The notes below the pieces were generated by a model. The model was not told the DNA's origin and did not search any database. It worked only from the letters and a program-made list of their open reading frames with translations. Source: Termitidicoccus mucosus (GTDB lineage Bacteria; Verrucomicrobiota; Verrucomicrobiia; Opitutales; Opitutaceae). Taken from it: a DNA stretch of 64,000 nt. Both the position numbers and the translations under genes were made by a program. The DNA lies in assembly GCF_038725785.1 (NCBI RefSeq), contig NZ_CP109796.1, positions 4,650,001 through 4,714,000 on the forward strand, read 5' to 3'. Positions 8,040 to 17,900 of the stretch are shown in pieces. Numbering within the stretch: the first letter of the stretch is position 1; each line of letters opens with the position of its first letter.

Positions 8040-9098
8040 TCAGTGGCGGATGGCCTCGCCCAGCAGGAGCACGGCGAGCGCCTGGCCGTAGGGCATCGGG
8101 CAGACGGGGATCTTTCTATAATGATCGAGATCCAGCCCCATCGGCGTGCCGAACGACACGTTCTGAAGCGTGCCGTCCGGGGTGATGTTGCGAATCACCG
8201 CCTCAAGCGCGCGGTTGCCGCATTCACGAAACCGCGCGGGCAGATAACCCATTCTCACGCCCTTTAATATTCCGTAGCCGAAGCCGGCGGTGGCCGACGC
8301 TTCTTCGTAGGAACCGGGATCGTCAATCAGAGTGTGCCACAAGCCGTCCCGCGCCTGGCTGCGCTCCAGCGCCTCCGCCTGCGCGCGCAGGGTGGCAATG
8401 AGATAGCCGCGCGTGCTCGCGGGCAGGTCCGCCATCTCCAAAAAATCCACCACCCCGGCGGTGAACCAGCAGTTGCCCCGCGCCCAGCGGGCGTTGGCGA
8501 AATTCGTGCGATTGGCGAAAGTCCACCCGTGAAACCAAAGCCCCGTGCCGCGATCGAACAGGTATTTGATATGGATGAGGAATTGCTGGATGGCCTCCTC
8601 GACGTAATCGGCCCGTTTGCGGACCATGCCCATCTTGGCGAGAAACAGCACCGTCATATACAGCGTGTCCGCCCATATCTGGCCGGCGTTGCTGTGCCCG
8701 GTGGTGTCGTGCTGCAGGCCGCCGTCGGTGGTGCGCGCCATTTCGTGCATGACCCATTCCGCCCAGTCGTCGCATGCCTTCATCCATTGCGCGTTTTCCG
8801 TGACCTCGCACAAGTGCGCGAGGCACAGCATGGGGGCGGTGGTGTTTACATTTCGCTCCGGGAGGCCCGCCTGCATGCGCCGTTCATACCAGCCTTTCAT
8901 ATAGTCCAGCAAAGAGGCGTCCCCCGATTGCTCGTAGCGCTTGAAAAGACCGTATAACCCGACGCCTTGCGGCCACTCCCAACTGTCAAAGGCGACAATG
9001 TCGATGGGACACTGCTCCTGGCTGGGATCGGTTTGCAGTTCGGTCATGCGCCGGATGGTCCGGGCGGTGATTTCCTGGAGGGATGATGTTTCGAGCAT
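8040..9098 (-). CDS. Unsaturated rhamnogalacturonyl hydrolase family (GH105)
   Basis: A 352-residue (alpha/alpha)6-barrel glycosidase of GH105/GH88 type. D144 in I-W-A-D-T-L-Y-M corresponds in position and context to the catalytic Asp of the YteR family. Other family-like segments are W-x-W-P-Q-G-V-G-L-Y-G (residues 41-51), W-A-R-G-N-C-W near residue 197 and S-A-T-A-G-F-G-Y-G-I near residue 253. These enzymes hydrate unsaturated uronosyl ends left by polysaccharide lyases, typically from rhamnogalacturonan. There is no signal peptide, so it should act in the cytoplasm on imported oligosaccharides. It is the last gene of a three-gene operon, 30 bp after the URO-D-family gene. The exact uronide cannot be fixed. 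Confidence 0.9.
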   Translation of the reverse strand: MLETSSLQEITARTIRRMTELQTDPSQEQCPIDIVAFDSWEWPQGVGLYGLFKRYEQSGDASLLDYMKGWYERRMQAGLPERNVNTTAPMLCLAHLCEVTENAQWMKACDDWAEWVMHEMARTTDGGLQHDTTGHSNAGQIWADTLYMTVLFLAKMGMVRKRADYVEEAIQQFLIHIKYLFDRGTGLWFHGWTFANRTNFANARWARGNCWFTAGVVDFLEMADLPASTRGYLIATLRAQAEALERSQARDGLWHTLIDDPGSYEEASATAGFGYGILKGVRMGYLPARFRECGNRALEAVIRNITPDGTLQNVSFGTPMGLDLDHYRKIPVCPMPYGQALAVLLLGEAIRH

Positions 9099-9128
9099 GA
9101 AAGGGATGGAGGGTGATTATATATTAAT

Positions 9129-10292
9129 TCAATAGGTTCCGTGTTTCCGGGCGGCCCCGGCCAGGGCGAGGAGGTTCTCGAGTTTTGCATAACGGGGCAC
9201 GTCGCAGCCCGAGCCGAGTATATAGCCGCCGTCCGCCGCCGCGCCGTCGATGCACACGCGGGCCTCCTCGACGATCTGCTCCGGCGTGCTGTTTATGAAC
9301 GAAAGCGTGTTCACCCCGCCCATCAGCGCGGCGCGGCCGCCCACGATTTCGCGCGCGGCCTTCGTCGTCATGCCGCCGAGCGGGTCGAGCGGAGCGATGC
9401 AGTCCACGCCGGTCTCCACCAGGTCGTTGAGCGCGGGCATGATGTTGCCGCATATATGGCAAAACAGGCGGACGTCCGGGCAGTAGGCGTGGACCTCGGT
9501 GCAAAAGCGGGTGAAGCGCGGTTTTATATACTCCCGCCAGGTGGCGGGCGAGAGGAGCGTCATGGTCGCCGCCGAGTCGTGAAAACGCAGCACGCGCAGG
9601 CCGATGTCGATGTTGAACTTCGCCCGTTCGATGGCGATGGCGGTCGCCTTGTCCATCACGGCATTGGCCAGCTCGGGATTATCAATCAAATCCATCAGGG
9701 CGTTGTCCATCCCGCGAAACGAAATATGGAACGACAGGGTGGGGCAGTCGCAGTCGCCGATGACGAGCACCTTGTCGCCCGCGCGGGCGAGTTGCGCGCG
9801 CAGCCGGTCGGCGCAGCCAAAGCGAACGTAATCCGCCGGGCGCGGCACATAAATCCGCGCGGCGTCCTCCACGGTGCCGACGAGCGGCTTTTCCACGCAC
9901 GTCCAGAAATGGTGGTGCACCATCGTGTAGGGATCGGACACGTCGAAATGCTCCGGCGAGTAGAGGTGCGTTTGCAGGCCCCCGGTCATGTCCACCTCGC
10001 CGATGGCGCGCCCGTCGCGATTGTATTCGATCACGCGCCCGTCGGAGCCGGCGCGGGCGTCGCGGCGCGGGAAATGCCACACGCGGATGGCGTCCGTGTT
10101 GCACACCAGCGCGGCGTCGATCATCACGCGCAGCGCGGCCGCCGGATTGCGCACCACCTCCAGCAGGCTCGCGCCGGTGAGGTTTGCCGCGGTGTCCACC
10201 CACATCTTGGGAATGACCGGCACCCGGTCGGCCTTGCCGCCGGACATGGTTATATAGACTCGTTCGCTTGGCGTCATGGGTTTTGCATTCAT
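9129..10292 (-). CDS. URO-D superfamily protein, Zn-methyltransferase-like
   Basis: A 387-residue member of the uroporphyrinogen decarboxylase/MtaA superfamily. It keeps the zinc-binding set of the methyltransferase branch: H279 and C281 in H-I-C-G, and C363 in G-S-G-C-D-V-P. The corresponding H-x-C and distant Cys bind Zn and activate a thiol in MtaA-type enzymes. A methyl-transfer role is therefore more likely than haem-precursor decarboxylation. The ATG at 10292 overlaps the symporter stop as ATGA, implying translational coupling; a GTG 12 bp upstream is the alternative start. Sitting between a solute symporter and a GH105 enzyme, it probably handles an imported or released small molecule. 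The substrate is unknown. Confidence 0.85.
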   Translation of the reverse strand: MNAKPMTPSERVYITMSGGKADRVPVIPKMWVDTAANLTGASLLEVVRNPAAALRVMIDAALVCNTDAIRVWHFPRRDARAGSDGRVIEYNRDGRAIGEVDMTGGLQTHLYSPEHFDVSDPYTMVHHHFWTCVEKPLVGTVEDAARIYVPRPADYVRFGCADRLRAQLARAGDKVLVIGDCDCPTLSFHISFRGMDNALMDLIDNPELANAVMDKATAIAIERAKFNIDIGLRVLRFHDSAATMTLLSPATWREYIKPRFTRFCTEVHAYCPDVRLFCHICGNIMPALNDLVETGVDCIAPLDPLGGMTTKAAREIVGGRAALMGGVNTLSFINSTPEQIVEEARVCIDGAAADGGYILGSGCDVPRYAKLENLLALAGAARKHGTY

Positions 10293-11815
10293 TTGCGTTG
10301 CCACAAAATCAGGCCGCGCAGTTCCTCCCTGCTCTTTATTGCGCCGCCGAAGGCGAGGCTGGCGGCATAGCCGACGACCATGCAGGAGGCGATGGCGACG
10401 AAGCCGTGGAAAAACACGTTCGTGCTGGTGAAGGTTTGCACGGCCCAGGTGACGACGATGCTGGCCAGCGCGCCGACCAGCACGCCCGGCGCGTTGGCGC
10501 GGCGGGTGAGCATCCCGAGGGCGAACACGCCGGGGAAGCCGCCGCCGATGAGCGCGACCAGCTTGATGAACACTTTCCAGAGCGAGGGCGCGTTGAGGTG
10601 CGCCAGATACATCGCGAAGAGCGTGGCGAGCGCGCCGCAGAGGAAGGTGGTGAACCGCGCGAGTTTCACGCGCTGCCGCTCCGTGCTTTGGGGCCGGAAG
10701 GTCATCTGGAAGTCGGAGACGACGATGGCGGCTGCGGAATTGATGATGCCGCTGAGCGCGCCCATGGAGACGGCGAAAAGCGCGGCGATGATGAGACCGA
10801 CGATCCCGTGCGGCAGCTCGTTGGCGATGAAGAAGGGGAAGATCGCGTCGTTCGGCAGCCCCTCGGCGAGCTTCGCGGGATTGGCCTCGTAGAAGAGCGA
10901 CAGTGAGGTGCCGATGAAAAAGAACAGCGTGGCGCTGACCGTGCCGATCACGCAGCCCATCACGACGGTGTTGCGCGCCTCGCGGTCGGTGGCCGTGCCG
11001 AGGATGCGCTGCATGAGCGGCTGGTCGCCCAGATAGGTGAAGATGGTGGCGAAGAACATGCCGGTGAACACCCAGACGGTGTTGCCCGACAGGTTGAGGC
11101 TCCAGTCAGCCGCGTGGAATCGCCCCGCCGCGAGGCCTTTTTCAAAGATGCCCGGCAGGCCGCCCTCGACGCCCATGGACACGTAAACGATGGAGACGAT
11201 GACGCCGCCGAACACCACGATGGCCTGGATGAAATCGGTCCAGACCACGGCCTCGAAGCCGCCTTCCACCGCGTAGATGGTGGTGACCACGCCCATGAGG
11301 AGGATGCTCACATAGACATTGAGGCCGGTCACCGTGGAGAGCGCGAGCGCGGGCAGGAGCAGGACCACGCTCATGCGTCCGCCGATTTTCAACATGACGC
11401 CCAGCGCGGCGCCGAGCAGTTGCACGCGCTTGTCGAAGCGGCGCTCCAGATAGGAGAAGATGGTGGTGATGTTCATGCGCCGGAGCAGCGCGACGAAGAA
11501 GAAGCCGGTGGCAAAGCCCGCGAGGGTTTGCGAGGGCACGGTGCCGTAGGTGAGCCAGTTCTTGTCGGAGTAGGCCTGGGCGGGCAGGGCCATGAAGCTG
11601 ATGCTGCTGGTGGCGGTGGCGAAGAAGCTGACCGCGGCGGCCCACCACGGGATGCGCCCGCCGCCGAGGAAGTAGTCGTTGGCGGCGTCCTGCTTTCGCC
11701 TCGCGCACCACCAGCCGATGCCGAGGTTGAGCGCGAAGTATAAAACCAGCGTGACATAGTCCTGCCACGCGAGCGTGCGCGCGTGGACGGCGGCGAGGAT
11801 GGGGGGAGGAATCAT
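10289..11815 (-). CDS. Sodium/solute symporter (SSS family)
   Basis: A 508-residue polytopic membrane protein, the usual SSS length, with about 13 hydrophobic segments. The first runs through Y-V-T-L-V-L-Y-F-A-L-N-L-G-I-G-W. Family features include the early F-L-G-G-G-R-I-P-W-W segment and the R-R-M-N-I-T-T-I-F-S-Y-L-E-R-R-F cytoplasmic loop typical of sugar or sialic-acid-type sodium symporters. It is the first gene of the operon with the URO-D-like and GH105 genes, so it probably imports the oligo- or monosaccharide these enzymes process. Its stop overlaps the next start by the ATGA arrangement. The substrate is inferred from context. Confidence 0.92.
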   Translation of the reverse strand: MIPPPILAAVHARTLAWQDYVTLVLYFALNLGIGWWCARRKQDAANDYFLGGGRIPWWAAAVSFFATATSSISFMALPAQAYSDKNWLTYGTVPSQTLAGFATGFFFVALLRRMNITTIFSYLERRFDKRVQLLGAALGVMLKIGGRMSVVLLLPALALSTVTGLNVYVSILLMGVVTTIYAVEGGFEAVVWTDFIQAIVVFGGVIVSIVYVSMGVEGGLPGIFEKGLAAGRFHAADWSLNLSGNTVWVFTGMFFATIFTYLGDQPLMQRILGTATDREARNTVVMGCVIGTVSATLFFFIGTSLSLFYEANPAKLAEGLPNDAIFPFFIANELPHGIVGLIIAALFAVSMGALSGIINSAAAIVVSDFQMTFRPQSTERQRVKLARFTTFLCGALATLFAMYLAHLNAPSLWKVFIKLVALIGGGFPGVFALGMLTRRANAPGVLVGALASIVVTWAVQTFTSTNVFFHGFVAIASCMVVGYAASLAFGGAIKSREELRGLILWQRK

Positions 11816-11821
11816 GTATAT

Positions 11822-11905
11822 AGTTTAAGTTTTAAGTTTAAATTTAAGATGCGGCGGCTTGGAGGTTTTTGATTTTTCTTAAACTTAAACTTCCAACTTG
11901 AAACT
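11822..11905. repeat. AT-rich inverted repeat between symporter and autotransporter
   Basis: The left arm 11822-11848 and right arm 11877-11905 are imperfect inverted repeats built from AAGTTTAAG-type words, separated by a GC-rich loop. The element fills nearly all of the gap between the symporter start and the autotransporter stop. It could act as a terminator for the autotransporter transcript, though it lacks a clean GC stem with a T tract. Confidence 0.75.
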
Positions 11906-11922
11906 GGCCGCGAAGCGGCCTG

Positions 11923-14900
11923 TTACCACACATAGCGGACGCCTCCGGTGGCGGAGCAGGACTCGCGGGCTTTGCCGGTGATGAAGGCAAAGGAGAAATT
12001 GAAGCTGAACTGTTCGGTCAGGCCCCAGCCGAGACCGGCGGAGAGGTCGAGCTGGCCGCCGCGCAGGTCGTTTTCAAACACATAGGTCGCCGCATGCGCC
12101 GGGGTGGCGGCATCCTGCACGCGCATGTCGTAGCGGTTGGCAAATTCGTGCGACACGCCCGCGCGCAGCCAGGGTTGCAGCCACTCGCCGCCGTCGAGGT
12201 CGAAGAAGCGGTGCCAGCGCAGGCCCGCGCGCGCCAGCAGCGACTCGCCGTCGTCGAAGGCGTATTTGCGGTCGCGGTCGTCCCAGCCCGTGCCGGTGGC
12301 GAGCTTCTGGCCGGTCAGCGCGGCCTCCGCCTCCAGCGTGCCGAGGCGCGGCGAAACGGCCAGCGCGTAGCCAGCCTCGAGCGACGCGCCGCTGCTCCAG
12401 CCGCGCGTGCGGAACTCGCCGTCGCGCGCGAACACGCGGTAGATGCTGTCGTCGGCCTGGAGCAGCAGCGAGGCGTGGAGCCGCCCGCGCTGCATGAGCA
12501 CATACACGCCGGCGCCCTTGGCGTCGTCCTGCGCGCGGATGCCCGCGACCCGGCCCGCCATGTCGGTGTTGGTATAAAACGCGCCCACGGTCCACGCCGC
12601 GCCTTCGCCCGCGAAAACGGTGTCGAGGCCGACCTGCACGAGGTTGGTGTGGAAACGCGACGCCTCGAACGGGCCGGTTTTCAACTCGGTCTGGTCGTAA
12701 ACATCGCGCAGCCACCAGCCGCCGCGTTCGTGGGCGGGGGCGGCGCGCAGCGCGGCGAGGCGTTCGCGCACGCTGTCGAAACCGGCCTGGCCGGCGAGCG
12801 CGGCCACGCCCGGAAGCGCGCCGGCGGCGGGAATCTCGGGCACCGGCGCGACCGCCTGCAAATAGAAGCCGCCGTCGCCCCGCACCAGTCCGTAGTCGAA
12901 CACACCCGCCGTCACCGGCTCCGCGAGCGAGAACGTGCCGCCGATCGCGCCGTCCACGGCCACGACCTTGATGCCGTCGCCCGCGCCCGTGCCGGTGTTG
13001 TCGCCGAGGCCGCCGTCGTTGGCGATGCCCAGCCGCGCCGTGCCGCTCATCGCGCCGGTGATGTGGAGCAGGTCGGTTTGCGTTTCCGCGCCGCCGGCGT
13101 TGAGCACGGTGGCCAGCGCGACCACGCCGCCGTTGCCGACATAGTCGCCCTCGATGACGAGCGTGCCCATGCCGGCCAGCCCGGCGGCCTTGCCGATTTT
13201 GATCGTGCCGCTGTGGACAAACGCACCCCCCGCGCCGAGCCGCACGCGGCCCTGGCCGGCGAGCACGCCGCCGCTGTCAACCGCCATGCCGCGTCCGAGG
13301 ACCAGTGTGCCGCCGATGGCCAGCGTGCCGCCGCGCAGGTTGTATTGCCCGGCGGAGATAAAACTCTCGCCGGTCACCGTGCCCGCGAGGTGCTCGAACA
13401 CATCGGCTTGGACCAGCCCCTGGACGGCAAGCGAGCCGGTGCCGGTTTTATAAACATCGCCGATGCTCGCGGCGGACTCGCCGGCGACGGTGCCCGTGTA
13501 GGTGGCGGCGCCGGAGGCTTGGCCGAGCACGAGCGCCGAGCCGGCGCGCGTGGTGATGACGTTTGCGCCGAGGCTGGCGGCGCTGCCTTGGAGCGTGCCG
13601 GAGAGCAGCGCGATGCCGCCGGCGAAAGTGTTGCCCGTGTTGGCGAGCGTGAGCGTGCCCGCGCCGTCCTTGATCAATTTGCCGCTCGGGTCGGCAAACT
13701 TCGTTTCCGACGGGTTGTCGGTGCCGCGGATCGCCCCGCCCGCGAACCGGTAGTCGCCGGTGCCGGTGACGAGCATCTCGGCCACGACCACGCCGGCGGC
13801 GTCCACGGTGATGTCGCGCTGCACGGGTTGCCCGGCGTCAGCCGTGCTGTCGAACGCCACGATGTCGCCGTTGGCAAACTTCGTGTCGATGCCCTGCCAG
13901 TCCGCTGCGCCGTCGTTGGCCTTCCATGTGCTGCCGGTCGAGCCGCTCCACACCAGGCTGCCGCTTGCGGTCAGGGTGGCGTTCATGCGCAGGCCGGCGG
14001 CGTCCGCCGAATACGCGACCGACATGCGCCCGCTGCCGGTACGGTAGTCGGTGCCGTTCACGAAGGTGATAAAGTTGTCCGCATCGAAACCCGTCACCGC
14101 GCCCGCGCCGACGAGCAGGTAGTCGCCTTGGACGATGGAGGTGGAGAAATCGAAAGTATTCGTGCCGCCCAGCGCGAGCGCGGTGGCGGTGATGCCGTCG
14201 TGCGCGGCGAGCGCGGGCGGGGTGCCGCTGGTCGCGAGGTCGTAGAGCAACGTGGCGCCGTGGAGCGAGAGCGTGCCGCCGATGGCGAGCGTGCCGGTCG
14301 CGCCCGCGCCGTGCGAGCCGACTTGCAGCAACGCGCCCGGCGCGGCGTCGAGGTTGCCGCCCACGACCGCGCCGGTGCCGGAAAATTTCGCGCCGGAGGC
14401 CACGGCGACATTGCCGCCGAGCGCGCCGCGCAGGTCGAGCGCGCCGGCCTCGACGAGCACCGGGGCGAGGAAGGCGGAGTTGTCGGCGTCGAGCACGAGC
14501 GCGCCCGTGCCGGTCTTGGCGAGCGTGCCGGAGTTGCCCGAGAGCGCGCCGTGGAGCGAGAGCGTGCCACCGGCCACATCGAGCGCCGCGCGCGCGCCAG
14601 AGGCGAGCGAGAGGGTGTTGTCGAGCTCCAGCGCGCCCGCGCCGGCCCGCGCGCCGAGCGTGCCGGTGTTGGCAAAGGAAATCGCCGCCGCGCCGAGCTG
14701 GTCGGCGCGGTCGAACACCAGCGCGCCGCCGGCGATGATGATGCCGCCGCTAAAGTGGTTGCTGCCGGTGTTTGCGAGCACGAGCGTGCCCGCGCCGCTT
14801 TTGTCCAGACGTCCGAGCACCGTGCCGGGCGCCGCGCCGCTGGCGGCGTCCCATAGCGCGGCGTCGGTGGTGATGCCGCCGGTCCCGGCAAACACGACCG

Positions 14901-17900
14901 TGCCGGTGCCGGAGACGGTCATCTGCGAGGCCGACAGCCGCGAGGCCGCGAGGCCCACGGTGCCGGTCACGTTGGAGAACTGCACCGCGTCGCCCGCGAG
15001 AAAGCCGTCGCCGTCCGACCAGTTGGCCGAGGCGAGGTCCCAGTCGCCGCCGCCGGCGAGGTTCCAGCCCAGCACCTTGCTGCCGTATTTGATGAGGATG
15101 GCCTGGAGGGCGGTGTTGCCGCCGATCAGCGAATAGTTCGACACCCAGCGCGAGTTCGAAACGGTCTGGCCGTTCACCTGGGTCAGCCACGTGCCGCTGG
15201 CGGTGATGCCGCCGGTCGTGCTCAGCAGGGTGTAGGTGCCGGTGACAAATTCGTTGAAGTCAAACGCAGTCGTGCCCGTCAGCGTGAGCGAGTTTGCGGA
15301 AAACGTGTCCGAGTCCGTCCCGCCGAAGACGCCCAGGCTCACGGTCGCGTTGTCCAGCGTCAGCGCGCCGCCGAAGGCCAGCGCCTGCCCGCCCGCGTGC
15401 GGGCCGCTGCCGACGACGACGCGCGAGGCGGTCGCGGTCGCCACGCCGCCGATCGCGCCCGTGCCGGAGAGCACGGCATGGTTGAGGGCGACGCCGTTGG
15501 TCACGTCGAACGCGAGCGTGCCGCCGGCGCGCAGGATGGCGCCGTCGGCGAGCGCCAGGGTGTCCGCGCGCAGCGTGCCGCTGCCGCCGAGGACCGCGCC
15601 GGCCTGCACGGTGAAGGTGCCGGTGGCGGCGCGGCCGTAGGTGGCGTCGTCCACCAGCAAAAAGTCGCCGGCCTGCACCGTGGTGTTTGCATTGATGTCG
15701 GACACCGCGCCAAACCGCACCGCGCCGGAGCCGGACTTGGTCACGGTGGTGACGAGCCCGGCGGTGTCGGTGTTGGCGATGCCGGAGAGCAGCGAGACCG
15801 AGCGGCCCGTCGTGGCGGAGAGGGCGAGCGTCTGGTCGGAGCCGGAGAAAAAGATGTCGTTCGGCGTGCCGCCGATGGCGGTCATGTAGCCGCCCGCGCC
15901 GGTGGCGCGGATGGCCTCGGCGTCAACCACGCTGCGATCCACGGTCGCGCCGTGCTTGTTGCCGGAAAAGGTAATGTCGGCCTGTTGCGCATCGAGGACA
16001 ATGCCGGAGCCGATGGAGGAGGCGTCGAGGAAGATCGCGCCGCCGCTGCGCCCGGCGGTGTTGCCGGTGAAGCTGATGCCGCCAGAGCGTTCGGTGGCGA
16101 TGCGGATGGTGTTCACGGTCGCGCCGGTGTAGTGAATCGCGCCGCCGTCGTAGAAGGCCATGTTGTCCGCGACGGTGGCCGCGCCGGTGAGGGCGATGAC
16201 GCCGCCGTCGTAGGTGGAGGCGGCGGTGGCGGCGAGCGCGCCGCCGTTGGACGCGGCCTGGTTGCCGGTGAAGGCGGTGGAGCCGCCGATAAGCAGGCGC
16301 CCGGCGGAGACGAGGACGATGGCGCCGCCGCTGGCATTGCGGGTGGTGTCGCCGGCGAAGTTGCCGCGCATGACAAAGTCGGTGACGTCGTCGGCGACGA
16401 CGAGGTTGTTGTTGCGGATGTGGATGGCGCCGCCGCCGTTGGCCATGCTGGTGGCGACGACGTTGTGGAGGAAGGCGAAGTGGGCGGCGCTGCCGGAAAA
16501 GACGAGGTCGCCGGCGCCGGCGGCGGCGTAGTGATAGATGGCGCCGCCGTATTGGCTGGTCTGGTTGCCCTCGAAGCGAGCCACCGCGCCGTCATCGAGG
16601 TTGAAGGTGAGGGCGCTGGCGCCGCCTTCGAGCGCGATGGCGCCGCCGTAGCCACGCACGCCCGAGCCGGTGCTGAGACCGGACTTGTTGTTTTCAAAGG
16701 TGACGGACTTGGTGAAGGCGAAGGTGTTGCCACCGGCGGCGTAAAGGCCGCCGCCGGACCAAGTGGCCTCGTTGCCGGAGAAGCGCGTGCTGCCGCCGAA
16801 GGTGACGGCGCCGGCCGCCGCGCCCAGCCAAAGGCCGCCGCCGTGGGCGGTGCCGGTGGCGACACCGTAGCCGGCGATGTTGTCCTCGAAAACCGTGTCG
16901 CCCGCGAATTCCAGTTTTTGCAGGGTGTAGCCGAAGGCGAGCGCGCCGCCGGTGCCGCTGGCGTGGTTGCCGCTGAAAGTGGCCGCGCCGCCGAACGAGA
17001 CGGTGCCGCTGGCGGCGCCGATGGCGATGGCGCCGCCGTTGACGATGCCGCCGCCGGCGCCGGCAGTATTGCTCGTGAAGACGGCGGCGCCGGAGAACTT
17101 CAGCAGCGGCGGGTTTTCGAGATAAATCGCGCCGCCGATACCCATGGAAACGTTGCCGGAAAAGGTGCTGGAGCCTTGGAAAGTGATGGGACCGGTGGCC
17201 GCGCCGCCGGCCTTGCTGGCACTGATCGCGCCGCCGGAACCGTTCGTCAGCTTGTAGCCGGAGGTGTTGCTGATGAAGACGGCGTCGCCGCCGATGGTGA
17301 GCGTGCTGGAGCCGTAGAGCTGCATCGCGCCGCCGACGCCGGTGGCGGCGTTGTTTTCGAACCACGCGCCGTCCTTGAGCCAGATCAGCCCGCCGACGGG
17401 GTTGTTGTTGGCGCCGAGAAGAATCGCGCCGCCATGCTGCGCGGTGGCGACGGCGTCGCCGGATTTATTGCCGATGAAGACGGCGGTGCCGTTTACGATG
17501 ATTTCGCCGTCGTTGCCGTTCTGGATGGCGCCGGCGGTGTTGGCGGAGATGTTGTTCAGAAACACGGCGTTTTTCTCGAAGAGCAACTTCTGGCCGGCGC
17601 CGGTGTAGAGGATGATGGCGCCGCCGATGCCGGTGGCGCCGAGACCGGCGCGGTTGCTGTCGAACACGGCATTGCCAGTGAACTTGAGCGAGTTTTTGTT
17701 GACGTAAAAGACGCCGCCGCGCCCTTGGGAACCGCCGGCGACGTTGTCCTTGAACACGACGTCGCCGTTGATGGTGACGAAGACGGACTGCGTGCCGGTG
17801 CCCGCGAGCGCGAACGCGCCGCCGTTGTTGTTCCGGTTGCCGCCGGTGATGATGAGCTTGTCGAGGTTGAGGACGATGTCGTCGGTGACGGACTCGTTGA

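Noticed and set aside
12094-14856. A 920-residue open frame opposite the autotransporter
   Set aside because: It is antisense to a well-supported autotransporter, is made of R/A/G/E-rich low-complexity residues and has no domain motifs. GC-rich third positions keep the opposite frame open.
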